64,000 nt of DNA from Burkholderia sp. SRS-46 (GTDB taxonomy: Bacteria; Pseudomonadota; Gammaproteobacteria; Burkholderiales; Burkholderiaceae): positions 1-64,000 of the forward strand of contig NZ_PTXL01000001.1 in the NCBI RefSeq assembly GCF_004343775.1. The letters run 5' to 3'. A program made the translations under genes and the position numbers. Of this stretch, positions 7,614 to 17,368 are shown in pieces (positions within the stretch are counted from its first letter, which is position 1; each line of letters starts with the position of its first letter). The notes under the pieces were generated by a model. That model was not told the origin of the DNA. It ran no database searches and saw only the letters and a program-made list of their open reading frames with translations.

Positions 7614-10600
7614 TCACGGGCTCGCCGTGCCGGCCGCATCGTGATTCATCTTACCCTGATCGCCCCGCACCCGCTCGATGTGCGGATGCGCCCACGAACC
7701 GTTGATCGTGTAGTCCATCGCGAACGCGTGCGACAGCGTCTCCGACAGCGCGTAGTTCGCGGCCAGCACGCCGATGCCGAGCAGCGGGTTGACGATCGCG
7801 GCCGCGATCGCCGCCGTGCCGGCGCCGATCTTCGGCGCGACGTGCGCGTGCAGATCCTGCGTTTCCGCACCCAGGTCGACCGAGCCTTTCAGCGTGACCT
7901 TCGCGGGCGACGTCGTCATCTCGAAATCGCTGGTGCGCGCGATGCCGTTGGTGATCCGGCCGGTGCCGGTGATCTTCTCGAACGGCAGCCCCTTGCCGAC
8001 GACGTCGCGGAAATTGAGCGTCAGGAAGCGCGCCAGGCTTTGCAGGCTCAGCACGCCGAGCAACTTCGCCGCGCCTGGATCGACCTTCAGGATTTCGCCG
8101 TGTTCGAGATCGAGCGCCAGCTGGCCGTTCAGCGACGGGTAGTCGAGCGCCGTCGGGCCGCCGCGCCAGCCGACCTTGCCGGTCAGCGTGCCGTGGCCGT
8201 CCGCGATCGTGCGCGGCAGGCCGACGCGGTCGAGCAGCGCGCCGGCATCGTTGATGTCGAGCTTGAAGTCGAACACGGTGCGGCGCGGCGCGTCGGCTTC
8301 GTCGCTGCCGCGCGCGAGCGCCCGGCGCGACGTGCGCCAGTTCGCGGTCGCGGTGAGCTTCGCCGCAGGGTTCGACAGTTCCAGCCGGTCGAGCTGCCAG
8401 ACCGGCGCGCCGTCTTCCTCGAGGTTGCGCGCGTTGACGACGAGGCGGCCGATGTCGTGGCCGCGCGCGACGACCTCGTCGACGACCAGGTCAATCGACG
8501 GCATCGGGCGGTCGGCCGGCGTCGGCAGGTTCATCGCGCGGCCGACGAGATCGTGTTCGGCGCTTTGCGGAATCACGAGCTTCGCGAGCCGCGCGTTCAG
8601 CACGCCCGGGTCGTTGCGGTTGCTGCCCGGCGCCCACGACAGGTAGCCCGACACCTGGTTCGACGCGATGTTCGCCTGCCACAGTTCGTCGACGTGCGAC
8701 GCGCCGACGATCACGTTCTCCCAGTTGCGCTTGAGCAGCTTCAGCGTGCCGAAGTGGAGCGCGAAGCGCTTCGGCACGAAGCTGGACAGGTCGAAGCGCG
8801 CGGCGTCCGCCGGCGATTCCGGCGTGCGCCGCGGGTTGCGCAGCGAGTGCGCGAGGTCGAGCCACGCGTCGGCATCCAGCTCGTCGACGTCGACCGCCGC
8901 GCTCACGCCTTCCTGCGGCACGTCGGGCATCCGGTGGATCCCCATCGCGCCGCGCACCGCGCGCAGCGGCTCGCCGGGCGTCGCGTCGAGCAGGTAATTC
9001 GCGGTGATCGGGCCGAGCGTCAGGTCGGCGTGCTCGAGGCGCCGGCCGCCGGCCGAGGGCGCCGGCTGCAGCGTGAAGCTGAACGGCATCGGCTTGCCCG
9101 CGGGTTTCGCGAACGGCGCGGGGAAGTTCAGCGCGACGCCCGTCAGGTCGGAGCGGGCCGTGATGTCGGGCGCGCGGCCCGGGGTGCCGCGCACGGCGAT
9201 CCGGTACGGCGCGTCGCCGACCACGTGCTCGAGCAGCGCGGCGGCCGGGCCGTGCAGGTTCAGCCCGCGCGCGGCGTCGAGCGCGAGCTGGCCGTCGACG
9301 TCGATCGCATACGGGCCGTGCGCCTTCAGGTTGCCGTTCGCGCGCACCGGGCCGCCGAGGAAGCGGCCGGAGAGGTTGTCCAGCGCCGCGCCGGATTGCG
9401 TGAAGCGCACGCTGCCGCGCAGCGCGGACAGCGGCGGCACGCCTTCGGCCGACAGCGTGTTGCCGCCGAACGCGAGCGCGCCTTCGACGGTGGTGTGCTG
9501 GTGCACGGCATGCTGCGGAATCGTCAGCTTGAGCCCGAGCGTCGCCGGCCCCTGTGCGTCGATCTTCTCGCCGATGTGGTCGCTCATGCTGCCGAGCGAG
9601 CTGTTGTTCGCGTAGTCGACCAGGTCGGCGAGCGGGCCGTTCGCATGGCCTTCGATCACGAGCGGCGTCGTGGCCGGACGGCCGAGATCCGCGATCCGCC
9701 CGGTGACCTTGGTCAGCGCGACGCGCTTGTAGTGCGCGCGGTCGATGTCGAAGCGCAGCTTGTTCTGCTCGATCTCGAACACGCCGTCGATGCCGTCGAG
9801 CGCGGGCCACACGCTCTGCGTGCGGTTCGCGAGCTTGTGCGGCGGAAACGGCGTCGGCTCGAAGCGGCCGCCGGTGAACGGCGCGACGATGCGGAAAACG
9901 CCGGCGCTCGGCGCGTGCTCGTACGGGAAGGTTTCGAGCGGGCCGCGCGCGACGATCGACGCGCCCTTGGTGACTTGCCCGGCCTGCAGCGCGTGGCCGA
10001 GATACTGGCGCAGGTGCTCGGACATGCCGGTCGGCAGGTAGCGCGGGATGCGGGCGACGGCGGCGCGCGCGAAATCGGCGCGCAGGTCGAGCGAGCCGCG
10101 GCCGTGGCCGGGGTTCGCGTAGCTGCCCGACACCGCGATCTCGGCGTCCGGGTTCGACACGAGCAGGTCGGGCACCGTCACGTCGACGCGCGCGTGCTTG
10201 TCGTCCGGCGCGGGGGTGACGACCCATTTCGCGTTGCCGCGCAGCCGGTCGAACGTGAGGCGCGGGTCGTCGAACTCGCCCGGTATCGTGACGGCGGCGT
10301 TGACCGTGTCGAAATGCGCGGCGCCGCCCGTCTCGTTCGCATCGACGCGGCCCCACAGGTTCTCGATGCCCGGCCAGCCGGCGCGCGGGTGGCCGTGCGC
10401 GGACAGCCCGGGCGGCGGCTCCTGCGCGGCGAAGCTGATGCCCTGCAGGTCGCCGAGAAAGCGGTAGCGGATCACCGGCGCGGCGCCGGTGCGCTTTTCT
10501 TCCTCGGCGAGCTCGGCATGCGCGGGCTTCGCGCGCTCGACCTCGATGTGATAGTTCGACACCATCCCGCGCGGGTCGACCCGGATCAGCTCGTTGCGCA

Positions 10601-11813
10601 GGTGGGCCGGCAGCGGCAGCCCGCGGATGAATTCGCTGAGGATGCCGAGATCGACGCGGTCGCCGGTCACGCTGATCAGCTGCCCCTGCGCGGGGGACGG
10701 CACCCGGTAGCGCGCGGTGAGCGTCGCCATGCCGAGCGAGCGGGCGAGCGGCGTGCCGTCCGGCAGCGGCGGCTGGCCCAGTTCGGCGTGAAAGCGCGAC
10801 AGGTGCAGCGTGTAGTCGTGGCCGGGGTCCATCGTCAGGTCCCAGCCGAAACGGGCGATCGGCACGTCGAGCCGCGGCTGCGTCGGCCGCACGCGCAGCG
10901 CGACGTCGGCGCCCTGCAGCCTGCCGCCCGCGGAGCGCAGCCGACCATCCCGGAAGGTTGCCCAGATCGCGTTGTCGATCTGGCCCGCATGCATCGTGAG
11001 CGGCATGTTCAGGTAGCGGGCGAGCGTCGGCAGGTCGACCGGGCCGGTCGACAGGTACGCGTCGCCGGTCCAGTTCGCCGGCTTGCCGATCGGCGCGAAC
11101 GCCTTGTGCGTGAAGCGCGCGCGGAAATCCAGCGGGCCGCGCAGCAGCGTGCCGTTCGCGGGCGCCTGCAGCGCCGCCCGGTGGACCCGGCCGTCGTTCA
11201 GCACCGCGAGCCGGATGCCCGACAGCGCGAGCTCCGGCGCGTCGTGCCGCGCATCGCGCCAGCGCAGCGTGCCGCCGCGCAGCACGATCGCCTCCTGCTT
11301 GAGCAGCCAGGTGCTGAACGTGTCGTTGCCGCCGTGGGTGGTCGGCACGCCGATGCCGGCGATGAACAGCGCGCCGTCCGCGGTGCGCTCGACGACGAGG
11401 TCCGGCTGGTCGACGATCAGGCTCGACAGCGCAGGCTTCAGGCGCAGCAGCGACATCCACGACAGCGCGGCGGTGGCGTGCGGCACCGACAGCGCGACCC
11501 GGCCGTCGCGGCCGCGGATCGTCAGGCCGGCGACCTCGACGCCCGGCTGCATGCCGGACCAGTGGGGGGAAAGCTTGCCGATCGAAAGCTGCGCGTGGAG
11601 CTTGCTGGAAACGAAGCGCTCGATGTCGGGGCGGTAGTCGTCGATACGGGGCAGCAACACGTAGCGCAGCCCGAGGAATGCGCCCGACGCGACGAAGTAG
11701 GTGCCGAGGCCGACCGCCAGCGTCACCTTGAACACGCGGCGCAGCACGGGATGTTCATGCTTCGGATGTCCCGCTTCGGGCACTGCAACGGCGGATTCCT
11801 GACGGTCGGACAT
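7614..11813 (-). CDS. yhdP: YhdP-family AsmA-like envelope lipid-transport protein
   Basis: This is a very large protein of 1,399 residues. It has a cytoplasmic N-terminus, one transmembrane anchor (about residues 29-52, including VTLAVGLGTYFVASGAFLG) and a long periplasmic part of repeated beta-rich segments. It ends in an AsmA-like C-terminal region (KVTLKGSVDLGAETQDLHAHV, then a hydrophobic glycine/alanine segment). E. coli YhdP is a member of the AsmA-like group that moves phospholipids between inner and outer membranes, and it is slightly shorter (about 1,270). The yhdP-tldD neighbourhood matches enterobacteria. Several long open frames run antisense to it because of the high GC content and are not genes. 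Confidence 0.92.
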   Translation of the reverse strand: MSDRQESAVAVPEAGHPKHEHPVLRRVFKVTLAVGLGTYFVASGAFLGLRYVLLPRIDDYRPDIERFVSSKLHAQLSIGKLSPHWSGMQPGVEVAGLTIRGRDGRVALSVPHATAALSWMSLLRLKPALSSLIVDQPDLVVERTADGALFIAGIGVPTTHGGNDTFSTWLLKQEAIVLRGGTLRWRDARHDAPELALSGIRLAVLNDGRVHRAALQAPANGTLLRGPLDFRARFTHKAFAPIGKPANWTGDAYLSTGPVDLPTLARYLNMPLTMHAGQIDNAIWATFRDGRLRSAGGRLQGADVALRVRPTQPRLDVPIARFGWDLTMDPGHDYTLHLSRFHAELGQPPLPDGTPLARSLGMATLTARYRVPSPAQGQLISVTGDRVDLGILSEFIRGLPLPAHLRNELIRVDPRGMVSNYHIEVERAKPAHAELAEEEKRTGAAPVIRYRFLGDLQGISFAAQEPPPGLSAHGHPRAGWPGIENLWGRVDANETGGAAHFDTVNAAVTIPGEFDDPRLTFDRLRGNAKWVVTPAPDDKHARVDVTVPDLLVSNPDAEIAVSGSYANPGHGRGSLDLRADFARAAVARIPRYLPTGMSEHLRQYLGHALQAGQVTKGASIVARGPLETFPYEHAPSAGVFRIVAPFTGGRFEPTPFPPHKLANRTQSVWPALDGIDGVFEIEQNKLRFDIDRAHYKRVALTKVTGRIADLGRPATTPLVIEGHANGPLADLVDYANNSSLGSMSDHIGEKIDAQGPATLGLKLTIPQHAVHQHTTVEGALAFGGNTLSAEGVPPLSALRGSVRFTQSGAALDNLSGRFLGGPVRANGNLKAHGPYAIDVDGQLALDAARGLNLHGPAAALLEHVVGDAPYRIAVRGTPGRAPDITARSDLTGVALNFPAPFAKPAGKPMPFSFTLQPAPSAGGRRLEHADLTLGPITANYLLDATPGEPLRAVRGAMGIHRMPDVPQEGVSAAVDVDELDADAWLDLAHSLRNPRRTPESPADAARFDLSSFVPKRFALHFGTLKLLKRNWENVIVGASHVDELWQANIASNQVSGYLSWAPGSNRNDPGVLNARLAKLVIPQSAEHDLVGRAMNLPTPADRPMPSIDLVVDEVVARGHDIGRLVVNARNLEEDGAPVWQLDRLELSNPAAKLTATANWRTSRRALARGSDEADAPRRTVFDFKLDINDAGALLDRVGLPRTIADGHGTLTGKVGWRGGPTALDYPSLNGQLALDLEHGEILKVDPGAAKLLGVLSLQSLARFLTLNFRDVVGKGLPFEKITGTGRITNGIARTSDFEMTTSPAKVTLKGSVDLGAETQDLHAHVAPKIGAGTAAIAAAIVNPLLGIGVLAANYALSETLSHAFAMDYTINGSWAHPHIERVRGDQGKMNHDAAGTASP

Positions 11814-11974
11814 GCGGCGGAAGGGCGACGGTATGGTAGCTTTGCGAACTGACGTTGAAATGTATCACACGGGTTCGTGCCGGCGGCCGTTGCGGCGGTG
11901 CGGCACGGGCTTCCCGGCGCGCGGCGGCGTGGCGGTCGCGCAGTCGATGCGATCCGCGAAGCCGCGCCGAGTCC

Positions 11975-12028
11975 AGGGTCTGTTTGCATATGGAACGCGC
12001 ATGCGCGTTCCATATGCAAACAGACCCT
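11975..12028. repeat. Perfect 54-bp palindrome upstream of glnE
   Basis: Bases 11975-12001 are the exact reverse complement of 12002-12028, with no mismatch and no spacer. The left arm reads AGGGTCTGTTTGCATATGG followed by AACGCGCA. It lies in the gap between divergent yhdP and glnE, ending 20 nt before the glnE start. As RNA it would make a 25-26 bp hairpin. No T run follows either arm, so it is not an ordinary terminator. No second copy was seen in the window. Confidence 0.95.
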
Positions 12029-12048
12029 ATCGCAAGGCCCGCTTCTCG

Positions 12049-14847
12049 ATGACCGACGCTTCAGCCCTGATCAGCACGTCCTATTCCCGCTACCTCGCGC
12101 GCGCGGTCGCCGCGCGCCCCGCGCTCACCGCGCACGTCGCCGCGTGGGCGGCCGCGCCGCTCGCCCGCGCGCAGCTCGACGCGCGGCTCACCGAGCTGCT
12201 CGCGCTGCCCGACGGCGTGGCGGCTTCCGACGACGCGTTCAAGAAGGCGCTCCGCCAGTTGCGCGCCGAGGTGTTCGGCGCGGTCGCGGAGCGCGACCTG
12301 CGCGGGCTCGCCGATGTCGCCGAGGTCACCGGCGCGATGACCGATCTCGCCGAAGTGGCGGTGCAGCGCGCGATCGCGCTGCTGTCGGCCGAACTCGAGG
12401 CGCTGTACGGCGAGCCGCGCGGCGCCGACGGCCAGCGCGTCGTGCTCGGCGTGGTCGGGATGGGCAAGCTCGGCGGGCGCGAGCTGAACGTGTCGTCCGA
12501 CATCGACCTGATCTTCGTCTACGAGGACGACGGCGAAACGGCCGGCGGCGCCCGCGCGGCGCTGTCGACGCAGGAATACTTCACGCGGCTCGGCCGCCGC
12601 CTGATCGGCGTGCTGTCCGAGGTGACGGCCGACGGCTACGTGTTCCGGGTCGACATGCGGCTGCGCCCGAACGGCGATTCCGGCCCGCTCGTCTGCAGCC
12701 TCGGGATGCTCGAGGAATACTTCTACGTGCAGGGCCGCGAGTGGGAGCGCTACGCGTGGATCAAGGGCCGGCTCGTGTCGGAAGGCGAGAGTGACGCGGC
12801 CCGGCGGCTCGCGACGCAGCTCGACGCGATCGTCAAGCCATTCGTCTACCGGCGCTACCTGGATTTCGGCGTGATCGGCGCGATCCGCTCGCTGCACCAG
12901 CAGATTCGCCAGGAGGCGGCGCGCCGCGCGTCGATGCGCCCGGACAAGGCCGACGACATCAAGCTCGGGCGCGGCGGGATCCGCGAGATCGAGTTCAGCG
13001 CGCAGGTGTTCCAGCTGATCCGCGGCGGCCAGGACGCCGACTTCCGCGTGCGTCCGACGCTCGCGGTGCTCCAGCACGCGCAGGCGCGCGGGCTGATCGG
13101 CGACGACGTGCGGGCGCGGCTGACCGACGCTTACAACTTCCTGCGCACGCTCGAGCACCGGCTGCAATACCGCAACGACGCGCAAACCCATGCGATGCCG
13201 GTCGAGGCCGACGAGCGCGTGGCGCTCGCCGCGTCGCTCGGCTTTGCCGACTATGCGGCGCTGATGGCGGTGCTCGACGGGCACCGCACCTTCGTCGAGG
13301 CGCAGTTCGACCAGATCTTCGCGGACAAGGCCGGCGGCGGGCCCGGCTGCGGCGGCGCCAGCGCCGAGGACAGCGCGGCCGCGTGGATCTGGAGCGGCGC
13401 GCTCGCCGACGACGGCGCGGACGACGACGCGCTTGCGGCCCGCCTGGCCAGCCTCGGCTTCGGCGATCCGGCCGCGGTCCTGACGCGCCTGCGCGCGGTG
13501 TGGCGCTCGTCGCGCTACACCGGCCTGGGGGAAAAGAGCCGGCAGCGCTTCGACAGCGTCGCGCAGCGCGCGCTCGAGGCGGCGCCGCGGATCGACGCCG
13601 CGCACCGTGACGACACCATCGTGCGGCTGTTCGACCTGCTCGAGACGGTGAGCCGGCGCGGCGTCTACCTCGCGCTGCTGACCGAATACCCGGCCGCGCT
13701 CGACCGCGTGCTGTCGGTGCTCGGCGCGACGCGCTGGGGCGGCGGCTACCTGATCCGCCATCCGCAGCTGCTCGACGAGCTGCTCGACGACGAGGCGATC
13801 GCGAGCCCGTTCGACTGGCCCGCGTTCAAGGCTGCGCTGCGCGCGCGGCTCGCGGCCGCCGACGGCCCCGAGCAGCAGATGGACCTGCTGCGCCACGCGC
13901 AGCACGCGGAGGTGTTCCGCATCCTGCTGATCGACCTCGCGGGGCTGCTGTCGGTCGAGCATGTCAGCGACCGCCTGTCCGAGCTGGCCGACGCGGTGCT
14001 CGACGTGACGATCGAGGTCGTCTGGGCGCAGCTCGCGAAGCGCCACCGCGACGTGCCGAAGTTCGCGGTGATCGCGTACGGCAAGCTCGGCGGCAAGGAG
14101 CTCGGCTACGCATCCGATCTCGACCTGATCTTCCTGTACGACGACCCGGACGAGCGCTCCGCGGATGTCTACACGACCTTCACGCGGCGGCTGATTACGT
14201 GGCTGACGACGGCCACCGGCGCGGGCGCGCTGTTCGACATCGACCTGCGGCTGCGGCCGAACGGCGAGGCCGGGCTGCTCGTCACCGATCTCGACGCGTT
14301 CCGCCGCTACCAGCTGCGCGAAGGCGATGCGGCGAATACCGCATGGGTCTGGGAGCACCAGGCGTTGACGCGGGCGCGCTACAGCGCCGGCGACGCGCAG
14401 ATCGGCGCCGCGTTCGAGGCGATCCGCCAGCAGGTGCTGACGATGCCGCGCGACGGGGCCGTGCTTGCAAAGGAAATCGTCGACATGCGCGACAAGGTGT
14501 TCGCCGGCCACCCGAACCACGGCGAGCTGTTCGACCTGAAGCACGACCGGGGCGGGATGGTGGACATCGAGTTCATCGTCCAGTACTGGGTGCTGCTGCA
14601 TGCGTCGCGCGATCCGGAACTGATTCGCAACACCGGCAACATCGCGCTGCTGCGCGAGGTCGCGCGCTTCGGGCTGATGAGCGAGGCGGAAGCCGAGCGC
14701 GTCGGCGCGGCATACCGCACGTACCGGAAGCTGCAGCACAAGCTGCGGCTCGACGGGATGGAGAAGGCGCGGGTCGACCCGTCGGTCGTCGCCGACGAGC
14801 GGGCGGTGGTGACCGCGCTGTGGGCGCGCGTGTTCGGCGGCAAGTAA
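12049..14847 (+). CDS. glnE: Bifunctional glutamine synthetase adenylyltransferase/adenylyl-removing enzyme
   Basis: This 932-residue enzyme adds AMP to, and removes it from, glutamine synthetase in response to the PII proteins, setting nitrogen assimilation. Two nucleotidyltransferase domains are visible: GMGKLGGRELN...SDIDLIF near residue 140-160 and AYGKLGGKELG...SDLDLIF near 680-705, separated by a regulatory linker. The ATG at 12049 (MTDASALISTS) is chosen because upstream in-frame codons pass through the 54-bp palindrome and lack family similarity. AAGG lies about 11 nt upstream, a weak ribosome-binding site. The palindrome ending 20 nt upstream could affect translation. Confidence 0.95.
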   Translation: MTDASALISTSYSRYLARAVAARPALTAHVAAWAAAPLARAQLDARLTELLALPDGVAASDDAFKKALRQLRAEVFGAVAERDLRGLADVAEVTGAMTDLAEVAVQRAIALLSAELEALYGEPRGADGQRVVLGVVGMGKLGGRELNVSSDIDLIFVYEDDGETAGGARAALSTQEYFTRLGRRLIGVLSEVTADGYVFRVDMRLRPNGDSGPLVCSLGMLEEYFYVQGREWERYAWIKGRLVSEGESDAARRLATQLDAIVKPFVYRRYLDFGVIGAIRSLHQQIRQEAARRASMRPDKADDIKLGRGGIREIEFSAQVFQLIRGGQDADFRVRPTLAVLQHAQARGLIGDDVRARLTDAYNFLRTLEHRLQYRNDAQTHAMPVEADERVALAASLGFADYAALMAVLDGHRTFVEAQFDQIFADKAGGGPGCGGASAEDSAAAWIWSGALADDGADDDALAARLASLGFGDPAAVLTRLRAVWRSSRYTGLGEKSRQRFDSVAQRALEAAPRIDAAHRDDTIVRLFDLLETVSRRGVYLALLTEYPAALDRVLSVLGATRWGGGYLIRHPQLLDELLDDEAIASPFDWPAFKAALRARLAAADGPEQQMDLLRHAQHAEVFRILLIDLAGLLSVEHVSDRLSELADAVLDVTIEVVWAQLAKRHRDVPKFAVIAYGKLGGKELGYASDLDLIFLYDDPDERSADVYTTFTRRLITWLTTATGAGALFDIDLRLRPNGEAGLLVTDLDAFRRYQLREGDAANTAWVWEHQALTRARYSAGDAQIGAAFEAIRQQVLTMPRDGAVLAKEIVDMRDKVFAGHPNHGELFDLKHDRGGMVDIEFIVQYWVLLHASRDPELIRNTGNIALLREVARFGLMSEAEAERVGAAYRTYRKLQHKLRLDGMEKARVDPSVVADERAVVTALWARVFGGK

Positions 14848-14969
14848 CGGCGTGAAGCGCCGCATGGCCGCGTGCGATTGCGCGCGGCGGGCTTTGAGAA
14901 TCGTTTGAGATTGTTTGAGCGGAACGGCCGGCATCGAAACAATGCGGCCTTCCGTTCATCAGGCGCCGC

Positions 14970-17237
14970 GTGCGCCGCAAGCGATCCCGAGCCATCTTGA
15001 AACCTATCCGCTACGCCCTTGCCACGACGGCGCTGTCCGCGGCCGCCGCCGGACTGTTCTCCGCCTCCGCCGGTGCCGCCGAGCCGGCCTCCACCCTCCT
15101 CAAGAACCTGTCGCGCGGCGACGGCCAGTGCCTTGCCTGGCAGCTGGCCGACAATGCGGCCGTGTTCGCGTCGTGCGACGGCAGCGCCGCGCAGGACTGG
15201 ACCTTCGAGCCGCGCAACGGCTTCCAGCGCGTGGTCAATGCCGGCGCGAGCGCCGCGCGCGGTACGCAGATGTGCCTGCATGCGTCCGCCGGCAATACCG
15301 GCATGGGGCGCGTCGCCGTCGGCGTCTGCGGCGAAGGCGACCAGACGATGCGCGAGTGGCGCGCCGACGTCGGCCTCGACGGCCGCGTGACGCTCGGCAA
15401 CCGGTATCGCACCAACACCGGTCGGCCCAACGAGGTGCTGGCTCCGCGCGACGGCGGCGCGGGCGTCGCGACGCAGAACGTGCGCGGTCAGCCGGCGTCG
15501 ATCTGGATGTCGTCCGCGTCGATCACGCTGCCGCAGCGCCCGCTGGTCGGCGACAAGTCCGCGCTGCTGATGGTCACCCACTTCGACGACTCGACGCCGG
15601 CCGATGCCGAGATCGTGCGCAAGGCCGTGTTCGGCGACGGCGACGATTACGCGTCGCTGCGCCGCTATCTGGAAGTCGCGTCGCGCGGCAAGCTGACGCT
15701 GCACGGCAAGACGCTCGACAGCGTGAATCTCGGCGCGCGGCCGGCGACTTGCGACTCGGGCGAGATCCGCGCGGCCGCACGCAGCGCGGCGCTCGCGCGC
15801 GGCGTGAACCCGGACGCGTTCGACTACCTGTTCGTCGACCTGCCGAAAATGAGCCAATGCGGCTGGGGCGGCCTCGCGGCGACGCCGGGCAACTGGATCC
15901 TGTCGAACGCGAGCGGCCACGGCTACTGGATGTGGTCGCACGAGTTCGGCCACAACCTCGGCGCGAAGCATCCGGGCTCGCTGGTCGACTGCCCGGCACC
16001 GGGCGGCACGGTCGAGGTCGGCGGCGCGTGCCGCGCCGGCAAGATCGACGATCCGTCCGATACGATGGGCGGCGGCGGCCGGCGCCTGTATCCGGCGAGC
16101 TACCAGCTGTTCGCGGGCTGGCTCGGCGAAGCCGACGTGCCCGAGATTCGCGAGGACGGCATCTACCGGCTCGCGCCGCTGTGGGGCGATGCGCCGGGCG
16201 CGAAGGCATACCGGATGCGGCGCGCCGACGGCTCGACGCTGTGGCTCGAGTTCCGCCAGCCGCTGCGCGGCTTCGACGACTGGAAGTCGAACGATCCGTT
16301 CGTCAACGGCGTGATCGTGCGGACCGTCGAGCATGGCGGCAACGCTCTGGCGAACATGCTGGTCGACGCGACGCCGGGCAGTGCGAACGGCATGAAGGAT
16401 GCGCCGCTGATGCCGGGCCACACGCTGCACGACACGCTGTCGGGCAAGCTCGTCACGGTGAAGTCGGTCGGGCCGGACGGTGCGGTCGTCGAGGTGACGA
16501 ACGACGGCCTGCTGCTGCCGCGGGCGGTCGTCACTGGCCCGCATCAGGCGGACGCCGGCGCGGCGGTCGTGCTGTCGGGCGCGTCGTCGGTCGGTGAGCG
16601 GCTCAGCCACGCGTGGACGGCGGCGGCCGGCATCGATGCGAAGCCGGACGGCGCGGAACTGCGGTTCGCCGCGCCCGCGCTCGAACAGGATCGCGACTAC
16701 GCGTTCTATCTGACCGTGACCAACGAAAAGGGCTACACGGCGAAGGCGACGCATGTCGTCAAGGTGAAGGCACAGGAAGTCGTCCCGCCGCCGCGGGCCG
16801 TGATCGGCGGACCGGCGACGGTCGACGGCGGCGCGACGGTCACGTTGTCCGGCGCGTCGTCGAGCGGCAAGGGGCTGAAGTATGCGTGGCACGGGCCGAG
16901 CGGCGTGCCGCTCGTCCAGAACGGCGCGACCGCGACCTTCACGGCGCCGAAGGCCGCCGACGAGCGCCGCCATGCGTTCAGGCTGATGGTGACCGATGCG
17001 CAGGGCCGCAAGGCCGAGGCGGCTCACACGGTGACCGTGCGCGCATCGGCCGGCGCGGGTGTGGCCGCGTGGGATCCGAAGAAGACCTATGCGACGCCGT
17101 GCTACGAGGTCAGCCATGCCGGCAAGATCTGGGTCAACGGCTGGTGGGTGCTCGGCGACCTGCCGGGGTTGGGCGGCGAGTGGGCGGCATGGCGCGAGAA
17201 GGGGGTCGCGAACATGCACGCGCAATGCAAGGGCTGA
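14970..17237 (+). CDS. Secreted multidomain metzincin-type metalloprotease with lectin, PKD and chitin-binding modules
   Basis: This 755-residue exported protein begins with a signal peptide (about 1-37, ending SASAGAAE). A ricin-type beta-trefoil-like region (about 40-170, with GQCLAWQL and AQDWTFEP) follows. A zinc peptidase domain carries HEFGHNLGAKH at 324-334 (zinc ligands H324, H328, H334; catalytic E325) and a Met-turn SDTMG at Met366, the metzincin layout. Two PKD-like repeats begin near residues 517 and 608. A C-terminal module from about residue 700 (W-D-P-K-K-T-Y...) resembles CBM5/12 chitin-binding domains. The GTG at 14970 is tentative; a TTG at 14997 is an alternative start. The architecture suggests cleavage of glycan-attached or mucin-like substrates outside the cell, which is inference. 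Confidence 0.85.
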   Translation: MRRKRSRAILKPIRYALATTALSAAAAGLFSASAGAAEPASTLLKNLSRGDGQCLAWQLADNAAVFASCDGSAAQDWTFEPRNGFQRVVNAGASAARGTQMCLHASAGNTGMGRVAVGVCGEGDQTMREWRADVGLDGRVTLGNRYRTNTGRPNEVLAPRDGGAGVATQNVRGQPASIWMSSASITLPQRPLVGDKSALLMVTHFDDSTPADAEIVRKAVFGDGDDYASLRRYLEVASRGKLTLHGKTLDSVNLGARPATCDSGEIRAAARSAALARGVNPDAFDYLFVDLPKMSQCGWGGLAATPGNWILSNASGHGYWMWSHEFGHNLGAKHPGSLVDCPAPGGTVEVGGACRAGKIDDPSDTMGGGGRRLYPASYQLFAGWLGEADVPEIREDGIYRLAPLWGDAPGAKAYRMRRADGSTLWLEFRQPLRGFDDWKSNDPFVNGVIVRTVEHGGNALANMLVDATPGSANGMKDAPLMPGHTLHDTLSGKLVTVKSVGPDGAVVEVTNDGLLLPRAVVTGPHQADAGAAVVLSGASSVGERLSHAWTAAAGIDAKPDGAELRFAAPALEQDRDYAFYLTVTNEKGYTAKATHVVKVKAQEVVPPPRAVIGGPATVDGGATVTLSGASSSGKGLKYAWHGPSGVPLVQNGATATFTAPKAADERRHAFRLMVTDAQGRKAEAAHTVTVRASAGAGVAAWDPKKTYATPCYEVSHAGKIWVNGWWVLGDLPGLGGEWAAWREKGVANMHAQCKG

Positions 17238-17368
17238 TTGGGGCACACCGGCAACGGCGAGACTCTGGCGTCGGCGGACAGCCATGCCGTCGCCATTGCC
17301 ATCGCCGTTTCCGGTGCCGCGGTGCCGCGGTGGCGGCGCCGAGCCGGCGCGACCGCCGGCCGGGCCGC

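Noticed and set aside
7593-11852. Very long open reading frame on the plus strand opposite yhdP
   Set aside because: It is rich in Arg, Ala and His with no family features, as expected for the antisense frame of a high-GC gene. The minus-strand frame encodes a recognisable YhdP.
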